From: JABHCC01 sp964444375
GTDB lineage: Bacteria; Bacteroidota; Bacteroidia; Bacteroidales; UBA12481
NCBI GenBank assembly: GCA_964444375.1
Contig: CAYUGX010000248.1
Location: 1 to 7,600 of the forward strand
DNA: 7,600 nucleotides
Reading direction: 5' to 3'
The notes beneath the pieces were generated by a model. The model worked only from the letters and a program-made list of their open reading frames with translations, made no database searches and was not told where the DNA came from. The translations under genes were made by a program, and so were the position numbers. Positions 1 through 7,452 of this stretch are shown in pieces; position 1 is the first letter of the stretch, and every line of letters starts with the position of its first letter.

Positions 1-1
1 C

Positions 2-631
2 CCTGAGCTCATCCCGGATATGATAAAATTGCAGCAAGAGGGTTATGATATTATCAACACAAAACGATTAGAACAGAAAGGATCAGGACGATTTAAAAAT
101 TGGTCGTCTGATCGCTTTTATGGACTGCTAAATAAGCTCAGCGATGTGAAGATTGAACCGGGATTTGCCGATTTCAGGCTATACACCCGCAAAGCTCTAG
201 ATGCCTTTCTTGCATTCAATGAAAAAGACCGGTTTAACCGTGGACTAGTCGTGTGGATGGGGTTCAAGCAAGGCGTTCTAAGTTATGTGGCACCTCCTCG
301 CAGCGAAGGAAAAACGAGCTATACCCTCAGGAAAATGATTAGCCTGGGACTGGATGGCATCACGGCATTCTCAAGTCGGCCCCTGAGGATTGCAGCCTAC
401 CTGGGAATGATCACAACCGGACTGGGGCTTCTTTACCTGGTATATGCTCTTATTACCTTTATTACTGGTCACACAGCTCCTGGTTGGACGTCCATGATTG
501 CCGTCATTGTATTGCTGGGTGGAATTCAATTGATTTGTTTGGGTATCATAGGAGAATATATTGCCCGTATCTACAACGAAACAAAAAATCGTCCTTTGTT
601 TTTTATTAAAGGTCATACCCGAGAATCATAA
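2..631 (+). CDS. Glycosyltransferase family 2, polyprenyl-phosphate sugar synthase type (5' end missing)
   Basis: This is the C-terminal part of a DPM1/GtrB/ArnC-like GT2 enzyme. The family transfers a sugar from a nucleotide donor to undecaprenyl phosphate on the cytoplasmic face of the inner membrane. The frame is already open at base 2 and reads PELIPDMIKL, a family motif that normally follows the catalytic DxQHP segment, so the GT-A catalytic half lies outside the window. Visible family marks are the NKLSDV..P.FADFRLYTR stretch, the RGLVVWMGF segment, and the SSRPLRIAAYLG motif leading into two membrane helices (about bases 385-460 and 490-560). It closes with the typical GIIGEYIARIYNETKNRPLF tail. 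The ATG at base 20 is internal, not the start. The GT-C-like membrane protein begins 5 bases after the stop, which suggests one transcript. Family assignment is firm; the sugar cannot be read from this fragment. Confidence 0.93.
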   Translation, partial: PELIPDMIKLQQEGYDIINTKRLEQKGSGRFKNWSSDRFYGLLNKLSDVKIEPGFADFRLYTRKALDAFLAFNEKDRFNRGLVVWMGFKQGVLSYVAPPRSEGKTSYTLRKMISLGLDGITAFSSRPLRIAAYLGMITTGLGLLYLVYALITFITGHTAPGWTSMIAVIVLLGGIQLICLGIIGEYIARIYNETKNRPLFFIKGHTRES

Positions 632-636
632 ACTGC

Positions 637-2913
637 ATGAATCGTTGGTCGAACAAAAGGCTGGGCGCGCTGGCTACTTTTATCATTAGCCTGATTTTGC
701 TTTATATTTATTTTACACCTGTAATTAATTCACTCAATACCCGAATTTTCAGCACGGGAGATGGGGGCGACGGACTCAAAGCGTATTATTGCTACCTCTA
801 CCACATTGATCACGACAGTAACAGTCTTCATTTTGAAGGCATGAACTACCCGTATGGTGAGTCGATCTTTTTCACTGATAATCAACCCTTGTTGAGTGAG
901 GTGGTCAGAATAGCCAATTCAATCATACCTGGTATCAATCAATATTCTGTTGGTATCTGGAATGGTCTATTGCTTCTCTCTATCGCCTTCGCAGCCATGG
1001 TAATCTTCTTGATTCTTTTTGAATTGGGCGTACCTTTAACGCTCAGCATCGTGGCTGGAATTGGGATATCAATGCTATCGCCTCAAATTGGGAGAATGGG
1101 GGCGCATTACTCACTCTCATATGTATTTGTGATTCCGCTGGCCTTCTATCTGCTGCTTAAGTTTTCTAAAGAACAAAAATACCGCTATAGCCTGGCGATG
1201 GCTGCGCTCACATTTTGGGCTGGCTTCACCCATATGTACTTTATCGCTATGCTGGCCATGGTCATATTTCTATTCTGGATTTTCTACTTGATTGTACAGC
1301 CAAAAGTTTTTGCGAAATGGAAGACTGTTCTATTCCATGTGATGATTCAGTTCATTTTGCCACTGGTCCTTTTTCAACTGCTTGTTAGCCTGTCATCTGA
1401 GGTAAGTGACCGAGGCAGTCAGCCCTATGGATTCTTTATATATCTATCGCATCCCTGGTCGATCCTATTCCCGGCCAATCCACAATACGGAACCTTCTTT
1501 GCTGAGCTCATCAAAGAAAAGAAACTTGAATGGGAGGGACTCTCTTATGTGGGTATCATTGGAGCCCTAACCGTAGTCGTTTTCGTTATCAAGCTCCTCA
1601 CTCAGCTGGTCAGGGCTCGTTTTACCCAGGCTTTTCAGTTCGGTCAAGCACTATTTCCTACCTTTCTTTTTTGGAGTTCCTTCATCATCCTGCTGTATTC
1701 ATTCGGAATCCCATTCATTCTGGGCCTTGAGCATTGGGTAGATTATCTGGGCCCCATTAAACAAATGCGAAGCATTGGTCGCTTTGCCTGGGTATTCTTC
1801 TACGCCATGAACATACTAGCATTCTATGGCCTGGCTCAGTTCTACCTGCAACAAACGAAAAAGTTAATACCCTTACTAGTCATAATCGTAGCCGCTGGTA
1901 TTTTACTTTTTGAGGGCCATTTGAACTACAAGTTCATCAAGCCTTATCTTAAGAAGGAAAGCACTGAATTCACCGATAGTCGCCACTATAAATCCACACC
2001 AGATCTTTTAGATAACATCAATAGTTCAGATTACCAGTCGATTCTACCCCTACCCTATTTCCATATCGGATCTGAGAACATTTGGAAGCGCTCTGCATGT
2101 GGAACAAAAGAAATGGCATTCAATCTGTCATTGCAAACTGGTTTACCCTTGCACGCTGTAATGATGGGACGTACCTCAATATCTCAAACCTACAAATCAT
2201 TAGAATTAACCTGGGAGCCAACCAATAACCCAGCTATTTTCAATGAGCTACCCTCAGACAAAAAGATCCTTATCATAGCCGCAAACTGCGATCAACTCAC
2301 TGCAGGTGAAGAGTTCATACTCAATCATAGTACACCACTCAGCTCCAATGAGCAATTTACTATAGCTGAAATCAATCCCATAAGCTGGCAATTCAAACAC
2401 CGAGAATACCGCAAAAACCTCATTCAAAGTCACCAATCCACCAATCAACACATTCACCAATCTACAGATCCACCAGTCCACCAATCTACCGGCCCTTTGA
2501 GTCTCCCCTACAACACCTACGGTCGAATCTTTCGTGATACGCTGGCTAATTTTTCCCTGCCGGATGAGATTGTTGTGTCTTTTTGGGTAGAAAACTTCAC
2601 TGAAGATGCCATGCCCACATTGCAACTCGAAACCATGATATTGGATCAATCTGATCAGTGCACGAAATACATCCTGGTGCCGTGGGGTAATTATCTGAAA
2701 CAATTGTTTGATGGTTGGGGTTTAATTGAATATACAGTACCTGTTCAAGCAGGTGAAAAACTCTCGATCGTACTATTTCCTGGTAAGATCAAACATGAAA
2801 TCGTTGTGAAAGATTTACTCATCCGTCCTGCCAAGCAGTCGGTGTACATGGAGTTAGACGAGAAAACCCGAGTTTTGAATAATCGGCTCTATCTTATCGA
2901 TCAATGGCAGTAG
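637..2913 (+). CDS. Polytopic membrane protein, probable GT-C fold glycosyltransferase with C-terminal soluble domain
   Basis: The product is 758 residues. About eleven hydrophobic segments fill residues 8-428, the first at 8-28, and a mostly soluble domain covers about 435-758. After the first helix comes a large loop with an acidic motif, D42-GG-D45-GL, then NYPYGESIFFTDNQP (70-84). This is the place where GT-C enzymes carry their metal- or donor-binding acidic residues. Near the last helices, GPIKQMRSIGRFAWVF (372-387) resembles the R..GRF segment common in large bacterial GT-C-like proteins. I infer that it transfers a sugar from a polyprenyl-phosphate donor outside the inner membrane; the GT2 gene 5 bases upstream would make such a donor. 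I do not recognise a named family. Residues 599-618 are a 20-residue low-complexity insert with three HQST motifs, encoded by a tandem DNA repeat. The 3' end overlaps the convergent peptidase gene by 13 bases. Confidence 0.82.
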   Translation: MNRWSNKRLGALATFIISLILLYIYFTPVINSLNTRIFSTGDGGDGLKAYYCYLYHIDHDSNSLHFEGMNYPYGESIFFTDNQPLLSEVVRIANSIIPGINQYSVGIWNGLLLLSIAFAAMVIFLILFELGVPLTLSIVAGIGISMLSPQIGRMGAHYSLSYVFVIPLAFYLLLKFSKEQKYRYSLAMAALTFWAGFTHMYFIAMLAMVIFLFWIFYLIVQPKVFAKWKTVLFHVMIQFILPLVLFQLLVSLSSEVSDRGSQPYGFFIYLSHPWSILFPANPQYGTFFAELIKEKKLEWEGLSYVGIIGALTVVVFVIKLLTQLVRARFTQAFQFGQALFPTFLFWSSFIILLYSFGIPFILGLEHWVDYLGPIKQMRSIGRFAWVFFYAMNILAFYGLAQFYLQQTKKLIPLLVIIVAAGILLFEGHLNYKFIKPYLKKESTEFTDSRHYKSTPDLLDNINSSDYQSILPLPYFHIGSENIWKRSACGTKEMAFNLSLQTGLPLHAVMMGRTSISQTYKSLELTWEPTNNPAIFNELPSDKKILIIAANCDQLTAGEEFILNHSTPLSSNEQFTIAEINPISWQFKHREYRKNLIQSHQSTNQHIHQSTDPPVHQSTGPLSLPYNTYGRIFRDTLANFSLPDEIVVSFWVENFTEDAMPTLQLETMILDQSDQCTKYILVPWGNYLKQLFDGWGLIEYTVPVQAGEKLSIVLFPGKIKHEIVVKDLLIRPAKQSVYMELDEKTRVLNNRLYLIDQWQ
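2431..2490 (+). repeat. In-frame array of degenerate 8-base units inside the GT-C gene
   Basis: Sixty bases divide into seven and a half 8-base units: CACCAATC, CACCAATC, AACACATT, CACCAATC, TACAGATC, CACCAGTC, CACCAATC, TACC. Three units make 24 bases, so the peptide repeats every eight residues (H599, H607 and H615 each begin HQST). Bases 2458-2490 match the reverse complement of 7301-7333 at 27 of 33 positions. The flanking protein sequence looks ordinary, so I infer that the array was inserted or expanded within a linker of the soluble domain. Confidence 0.85.
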
Positions 2914-5366
2914 ATTCGGTGGTGGCTATCTACGATCCCCCTTGTTTGCAACACATATATACCAGCTGGAATTCCATCCGGGAGGGGAATTGTCAACTGG
3001 TTATTTCCCTGTTGGATCGTCGTCTCTTTTTGCAATATTACCCTACCGGATAAATCCATGAGTCGAAGCATCAGTTTGCCTTCTTGATGTGCGGATACTT
3101 GAATATTGATGGCTTCTGTAGCAGGATTGGGATAAAGAGTCAGGGTTGATTCATCTATGCTCACAAGGTCATCTGAAGCAGCTGCAGTTGAGAGGTGAAC
3201 GGTATCGAACTTGTATAAACCTTGTTTGTCTTTGATAATGACAGGTATTTTCCACGTTTTGTCGGCTTCTTCGGGTATGCAGGATAACAGACCAGATGAA
3301 CTGATTTCGAGGGCCTCTGGTAAATCGAGTGGACTAAACCTCAGATGTTTTCCCTGGTGAAGGCCTGTAGCATTACTGACCGGGAAAAGTGAGCGCTTTT
3401 GTTCACCACCAGTGAGGGCGACTGACCAGGGCTCGTAGGCCCGGTTATGTATTTCGTCATACCAGAATTCGATCTGTCCATCGGAGAATAAACGCGCGGC
3501 AAATTTTAGTTGAAGTGTATTCGATTCACCATAAACGACAGCCTCCCAGGTGACCTGAACAAAGCCTTCTTGAACACCGTAATAGACTCCATGATGGTCT
3601 TCAAGGTAGACAATTTCGGTGCTAAAAAATGGAAACAAGGCTGTTTGCATGCCCAGCTCCTCACGCAAGTCTCGAACATATGGCACCCAGATTTGAGCCG
3701 GCTCGAAGACCAGTCCGCCATTCTTATGAATCTCTACCTGATTATAACTCTTTTCTCGATAAGGAAAATTGAAAGGAAGATTGATTTTTATTTTTTCACG
3801 ACCATCGTAATTGGTCAATAATAGGCTATCGTCAATCTCTGGGAATTCAGCTTCGAAAAGTTCTTCATTAAACCGATTGTAAAGTTGAGACCAGTTATAG
3901 GGTGGATGACCACCAGCAGCACTCAACTGGTGCTGGTAGATTTGATTCTTCACTGCTCCTGGTAATTCACTATTTGTGACATGGATGTTGTCGTGCCCTG
4001 GAGATAGCACGGTCGACAGAAACATTTCGGGCTGATCAATGGGTACATCAGATTCGGAGCCCCAATGAAATAATTCGTTGTCAAAATACGCTCCAAATGA
4101 ATATTCGTGTACCATTCCATCCTGAATGGATTCAGGATCCAACTCATTCAGAACCAAAAAGAAACGGGCAGCCTGATTTGGTTTAACATATGCCAAAAGG
4201 GGGGTAGCATCAATTCCTAGCTCAATTGTATTCGGATGTGAAGTACCTTCTCCCTGCATAGGTAGGGCTCCACCCTGATACCTGAAAATGGGCTGATCTA
4301 AAATGAATTCGGGCTGGTCGGAAGTTGTATCCTGTGCCACACCAGCTGTGATCCACAAATTTTTACGTTTTTCGTATTCTAATTTAGCCCTTAGTGTCAA
4401 CAGCGGCGTGTAATCAGCTGTCGGACGCGCAACAAACACTGATTTCATCCATATGCCCCCATCGTTCGGATGCAAAGGCAATATCCGATACGGCACAAAA
4501 GCTTTGCCCTCGGTTCCCCACTCCAAACCATACGTATTGGCACAGATCAGAGCGCCGATTTCCCAGTCGGTCATATCATCCTGACCATCTCCCGTAATAT
4601 CCAGGTGGTTTGTGTACTGGCCATCACCATTGAAATCGTAACGAACCGAATCGTTGTAGCCAACAAAAGTCATGGCATGTCCAACGGCATAGCCAAACTC
4701 GGGTATCAACACTTTTCCCGCCTCCTCTGTACCCTCTGGCAAGGGCAAAAATTGCAGGTCTTTGGTGGCCAGTTGAAACAGGGCCAGGCCACCAGGTTCA
4801 TGCTCGCCTAGGTGATTAAATAGCCAATGCTTGAGCGTTTGCAATCCCTCCTGGGTACTAACATCGATCGTAAAAACACCATCAATCCGGTTAAACATGC
4901 TCCTGTAATAGCTGTAGTATCCACTCATCCAACGTGTGGCATTATAGAGTGAGCCCCAATCTGCCCAGGTGGGACAACCAACTGATTTAATGAGGTCAAA
5001 ACTCTCAAAATAGGACACACCGAAATCAATATCGCCTTTGTTCATCATTGTCCAAGTAAAAAAGGGTGGATATCGATTGGCGGTGTGACTGGCATCCAAT
5101 CCCCGCAAGGCATTCAACTCATAAGTGAGCACATAACCCACCGAGGCGGCCTGATGACAACTATAGCCATATTGGAAAATAATCGGTGGAAAGTGTGAAG
5201 TTTGAGAATTATCGACCTGATACGGAAGACTTGATGATTTAAGGTGTTGCGGAAGTGATAATTTTGGCAGTTGGGCCATGCGCAGACTATCATATGACTG
5301 CCCATAGCCCATCAGTGGCAAGATTCCCAATAACCATATCAGAGCGAATTTATGAAATCGAATCAT
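2901..5366 (-). CDS. Secreted papain-like C1 family peptidase with T9SS type A sorting domain
   Basis: The product is 821 residues from the ATG at 5366. I chose this start because it opens with a clear signal peptide (MIRFHKFALIWLLGILPLMGYG, residues 1-22, cleavage likely before Q23); the in-frame ATG at 5420 would bury that signal. Catalytic residues of a papain fold are visible: Q65 (oxyanion hole) and C70 in FQYGYSCHQA, H230 in GYAVGHAMTF, and N277 in CANTYGLEWG. No inhibitory propeptide of papain type is seen. An Asp/Asn-rich segment between His and Asn (243-272) resembles paired calcium loops. Then come a less conserved region, an Ig-like domain in two halves (467-493 and 680-726) split by a beta-rich insert, and a C-terminal LYPNPA...GIYVLQTRG region (741-821) typical of type IX secretion cargo. 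It should cross both membranes and be released or held at the cell surface. The GH95 gene ends 62 bases upstream on the same strand, so cotranscription is possible. The substrate is unknown. Confidence 0.9.
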   Translation of the reverse strand: MIRFHKFALIWLLGILPLMGYGQSYDSLRMAQLPKLSLPQHLKSSSLPYQVDNSQTSHFPPIIFQYGYSCHQAASVGYVLTYELNALRGLDASHTANRYPPFFTWTMMNKGDIDFGVSYFESFDLIKSVGCPTWADWGSLYNATRWMSGYYSYYRSMFNRIDGVFTIDVSTQEGLQTLKHWLFNHLGEHEPGGLALFQLATKDLQFLPLPEGTEEAGKVLIPEFGYAVGHAMTFVGYNDSVRYDFNGDGQYTNHLDITGDGQDDMTDWEIGALICANTYGLEWGTEGKAFVPYRILPLHPNDGGIWMKSVFVARPTADYTPLLTLRAKLEYEKRKNLWITAGVAQDTTSDQPEFILDQPIFRYQGGALPMQGEGTSHPNTIELGIDATPLLAYVKPNQAARFFLVLNELDPESIQDGMVHEYSFGAYFDNELFHWGSESDVPIDQPEMFLSTVLSPGHDNIHVTNSELPGAVKNQIYQHQLSAAGGHPPYNWSQLYNRFNEELFEAEFPEIDDSLLLTNYDGREKIKINLPFNFPYREKSYNQVEIHKNGGLVFEPAQIWVPYVRDLREELGMQTALFPFFSTEIVYLEDHHGVYYGVQEGFVQVTWEAVVYGESNTLQLKFAARLFSDGQIEFWYDEIHNRAYEPWSVALTGGEQKRSLFPVSNATGLHQGKHLRFSPLDLPEALEISSSGLLSCIPEEADKTWKIPVIIKDKQGLYKFDTVHLSTAAASDDLVSIDESTLTLYPNPATEAINIQVSAHQEGKLMLRLMDLSGRVILQKETTIQQGNNQLTIPLPDGIPAGIYVLQTRGIVDSHHRIYCH

Positions 5367-5428
5367 GCCAGAAAGATAGTATTTTGTCGTGAAGTTATCC
5401 AGATGGACAGTTAAGGCCAACGATTGGA

Positions 5429-7258
5429 TTAGATGATCACGTAGGTCTCACCAGCTTTCGTCTCAAACTCAATCGATCCGTCTTTTAATGTTTTTATTCT
5501 AACCCGTTTCCCATCGTTTTTAACACTGACTTTTCTTTTGGGATTAATTCGGCATGTACTTCCTTGCTTTGACTGCAAGGTGATACCAGTGATTACTCCG
5601 TCTTCCCAATCCATATCCATTTCAAAGGCTCCTCTTGTACACAGACCATTGACACTGCCTGACTTCCATTGTTTGGGAAGGGCTGGTAACAATTCAATGA
5701 CTCCTTCATGCGATTGCATGAGCATTTCAGTGATACCCGCAGTTACTCCGAAGGTACCATCGACTTGCAGGGGGGTAAAGCATTTGGCAAACAATTGCGG
5801 ATAGGCTTGTTCTTTGATATAGCCTTTGAAGATTTTATGTGCCCGCTGGCCGTCATAGAGCCGAGCCCATAGGGCCATCTTCCATCCTCTTGAAAATCCG
5901 GTACCCCCATCGCCGCGTTGCTCGAGCACAGCTTTGCAGCCATCGATGAATTGGGGTGTGCGTTTTGCTGAAATAACATTTCCCGGATAGAGTCCGTACA
6001 TGTGAGAAAAGTGCCGGTGCTTGTCTTCTAGCTGAGCGTAATCTTCAGTCCATTCTTGCAAAGTTCCATCCTGGCCGATTTGCGGTGGAACGAGCTTTGC
6101 TCGAGCCTCTAGTACCTCATTGGCGTATGCTTCATCAAGACCCAACAAATTTGCTGCCTCAGCATAATACCCAAAAAGGTCGGTGAGAATTTGCATATCC
6201 ATACTTGCTCCGTAACAGATGGTAGTGAAGTACCACATACCTGTTACTTCATCGTAAAAGTATTCATACCCTTTACCTTTCGGAGGATTCTCAGGCGAAT
6301 TTGACGGACTGGTAACCAACCACTTGTCATTTGGATGTGGAATCAGGAAATCCATGAAGAAATCGACACAACCTTTGATCACAGGATATATTTCTTTTAA
6401 ATAGTCTTGATCCAGTGTATAGAGATAGTGTTCCCACAAATGGGTAGTAAGCCAGGCTCCACCTACCGTAAAAGTGCCCCATGTCGGACCATCCATGGGA
6501 GCTGCTACCCGCCATAAATCGGTATTCTGATGAAATACCCAGCCGCCAGCACCGTAGTGTTCTCTAGCAACATCAGCACCCTGATCAGTGAGTTCTTTTA
6601 CAAGGGTGATGAAGGGCTCGGCACAATCTGACAGGTTAGCCGTTTCAACCGGCCAGTAATTCATTTCTGTATTGATATTGGTCGTGTATTTTGAATCCCA
6701 ACTCGGATTTTGATCCTCATTCCATATGCCTTGGAGGTTGGCCGGCTGTGTACCTGGACGTGACGATGAAATGAGCAAGTAGCGTCCGAAATTGTAGGCT
6801 AAGGCCGCCAAACTAGGATCGTCATTTGTCTCAAAATCAAGCATTCTTTGATCGGTTGGTTTGCTTGAATTATCAGTCGCGGGTAGAGTGAGTGAGGCCC
6901 GGTTGTAATAGGATTGATAATCTTTTATGGCTGCTGATTTGATATCGCCATAGGTCTTGCCTTCAATGGCTTTAAAATAATCCTGAACCCGCTGTACTTG
7001 ATCACCGCTAACATCTTTGTAATTGACAAAATTGGTAGCAGCCACAAAGTATATCGTCACGGCCCCGGCATCAGTGACGTAGATTTGGTCGCCAATCACC
7101 TCAAGCTTGCCTCCCTCATGTTCGACTTTGACCTGAGCACGATACCTGAGTGCACCTTCAACACCCAGATAATCAGCTGATTTTCCATTGATCATCAAGC
7201 CGTTTGGTTCAACTCCATCCATGGTGGCGTAATCGGTTCCATAGTTAGAGTGTGCCAT
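5429..7258 (-). CDS. Glycoside hydrolase family 95 (alpha-L-fucosidase-like), N-terminally truncated, possible pseudogene
   Basis: The frame codes for 609 residues; GH95 enzymes usually have about 750-830. Present are the end of the N-terminal beta-sandwich (about 1-80, including AATNFVNYKDVSGD), the helical (alpha/alpha)6 catalytic domain (about 140-515) and the C-terminal beta domain. Catalytic-site motifs are intact: N194-I-N196 in TTNINTEMNYWP, which corresponds to the water-activating asparagines; E323 in SPSNSPEN, the general acid; HRHFSHMYGLYPGN (414-427); and D500 in QVDGTFG, where many relatives have DGNFG. The family releases alpha-1,2-linked fucose, or in some members galactose, from glycans. 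About 200 N-terminal residues and any signal peptide are missing. The reading frame stays open upstream of the ATG to base 7399, through a tandem repeat, with no ATG, GTG or TTG codon there. The segment just before the ATG (SLTLRVQLRS) may still be GH95 sequence. I infer a gene cut by the repeat. The 3' neighbour is the secreted peptidase. Whether a functional product is made is doubtful. Confidence 0.9.
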   Translation of the reverse strand: MAHSNYGTDYATMDGVEPNGLMINGKSADYLGVEGALRYRAQVKVEHEGGKLEVIGDQIYVTDAGAVTIYFVAATNFVNYKDVSGDQVQRVQDYFKAIEGKTYGDIKSAAIKDYQSYYNRASLTLPATDNSSKPTDQRMLDFETNDDPSLAALAYNFGRYLLISSSRPGTQPANLQGIWNEDQNPSWDSKYTTNINTEMNYWPVETANLSDCAEPFITLVKELTDQGADVAREHYGAGGWVFHQNTDLWRVAAPMDGPTWGTFTVGGAWLTTHLWEHYLYTLDQDYLKEIYPVIKGCVDFFMDFLIPHPNDKWLVTSPSNSPENPPKGKGYEYFYDEVTGMWYFTTICYGASMDMQILTDLFGYYAEAANLLGLDEAYANEVLEARAKLVPPQIGQDGTLQEWTEDYAQLEDKHRHFSHMYGLYPGNVISAKRTPQFIDGCKAVLEQRGDGGTGFSRGWKMALWARLYDGQRAHKIFKGYIKEQAYPQLFAKCFTPLQVDGTFGVTAGITEMLMQSHEGVIELLPALPKQWKSGSVNGLCTRGAFEMDMDWEDGVITGITLQSKQGSTCRINPKRKVSVKNDGKRVRIKTLKDGSIEFETKAGETYVII

Positions 7259-7296
7259 GTTGCGAACCGAACGGAGTTGAACGCGGAGGGTTAAAC

Positions 7297-7452
7297 TATT
7301 CGTGGATTTGTGGACTGCTGGATTAGTAGATTGGGGGATTGGGGGATTGGGGATTTGGGGATTTGGGGATTTTGGGGTTTTGAAAAAATGGGGATTGGCT
7401 TAATTTTGGGACTTGGGGATTTGGGAACATCTGGGAATTTGGGAAATTGGGA
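7297..7452. repeat. Degenerate 8-base tandem array, G-rich on the + strand
   Basis: Read on the - strand, the part nearest the GH95 gene divides into 8-base units: CCCAAATC (twice), a 7-base CCCAATC, CCCCAATC (twice), TACTAATC, CAGCAGTC, CACAAATC and CACGAATA. Further from the gene (7378-7452) the pattern decays but keeps GGG(A/T)n spacing. The unit family is the same as that in the GT-C gene (2431-2490). On the + strand the array gives six G-runs of 4-5 bases between 7333 and 7377. It sits exactly where GH95 homology ends. I do not recognise it as a named repeat family. Confidence 0.85.
7333..7377 (+). other. Potential G-quadruplex sequence
   Basis: Six G-runs (7333-7337, 7341-7345, 7349-7352, 7357-7360, 7365-7368, 7374-7377) are separated by loops of 3, 3, 4, 4 and 5 bases made only of A and T. 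This exceeds the usual four-run, loop-up-to-seven criterion. It is a by-product of the 8-base repeat and lies upstream of the GH95 frame, with the G-rich strand being the template strand for that gene. Folding in the cell is an inference. Confidence 0.7.

Noticed and set aside
2254..2703. 149-codon open frame on the - strand opposite the GT-C gene
   Set aside because: It lies wholly inside a well-supported gene and is kept open partly because the 8-base repeat has no stop on either strand. The peptide shows no family features apart from translated repeat.
2904..2965. Frameshift at the end of the T9SS sorting domain near the GGGGG run
   Set aside because: The alternative frames stop within a few codons, and the present ending (HRIYCH) fits the basic-hydrophobic close of this domain class.
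3510..3821. 103-codon + strand frame opposite the peptidase gene
   Set aside because: It is antisense to a gene with clear domains and shows no recognisable motif.
4470..4811. 113-codon + strand frame opposite the peptidase catalytic domain
   Set aside because: It is antisense to conserved catalytic sequence (H230, N277), so it is a shadow frame.
5367..5420. Upstream ATG at 5420 as start of the peptidase
   Set aside because: It would add 18 residues before a clean signal peptide, which would then be internal.
5390..5420. Possible Bacteroidota promoter (- strand TTG at 5420-5418 and TAACTTCA at 5397-5390, 20 bases apart)
   Set aside because: The -7 box matches TAnnTTTG poorly, and one such pair is expected by chance. 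A closer match (TATCTTTC at 5378-5371) is too near the start codon to serve as a -7 box for a normal leader.
7297..7452. CRISPR array or telomere-like repeat
   Set aside because: The units are 8 bases, directly tandem and degenerate, with no spacers. The GGGG/TTTT look comes from the unit composition, and nothing else suggests a chromosome end.
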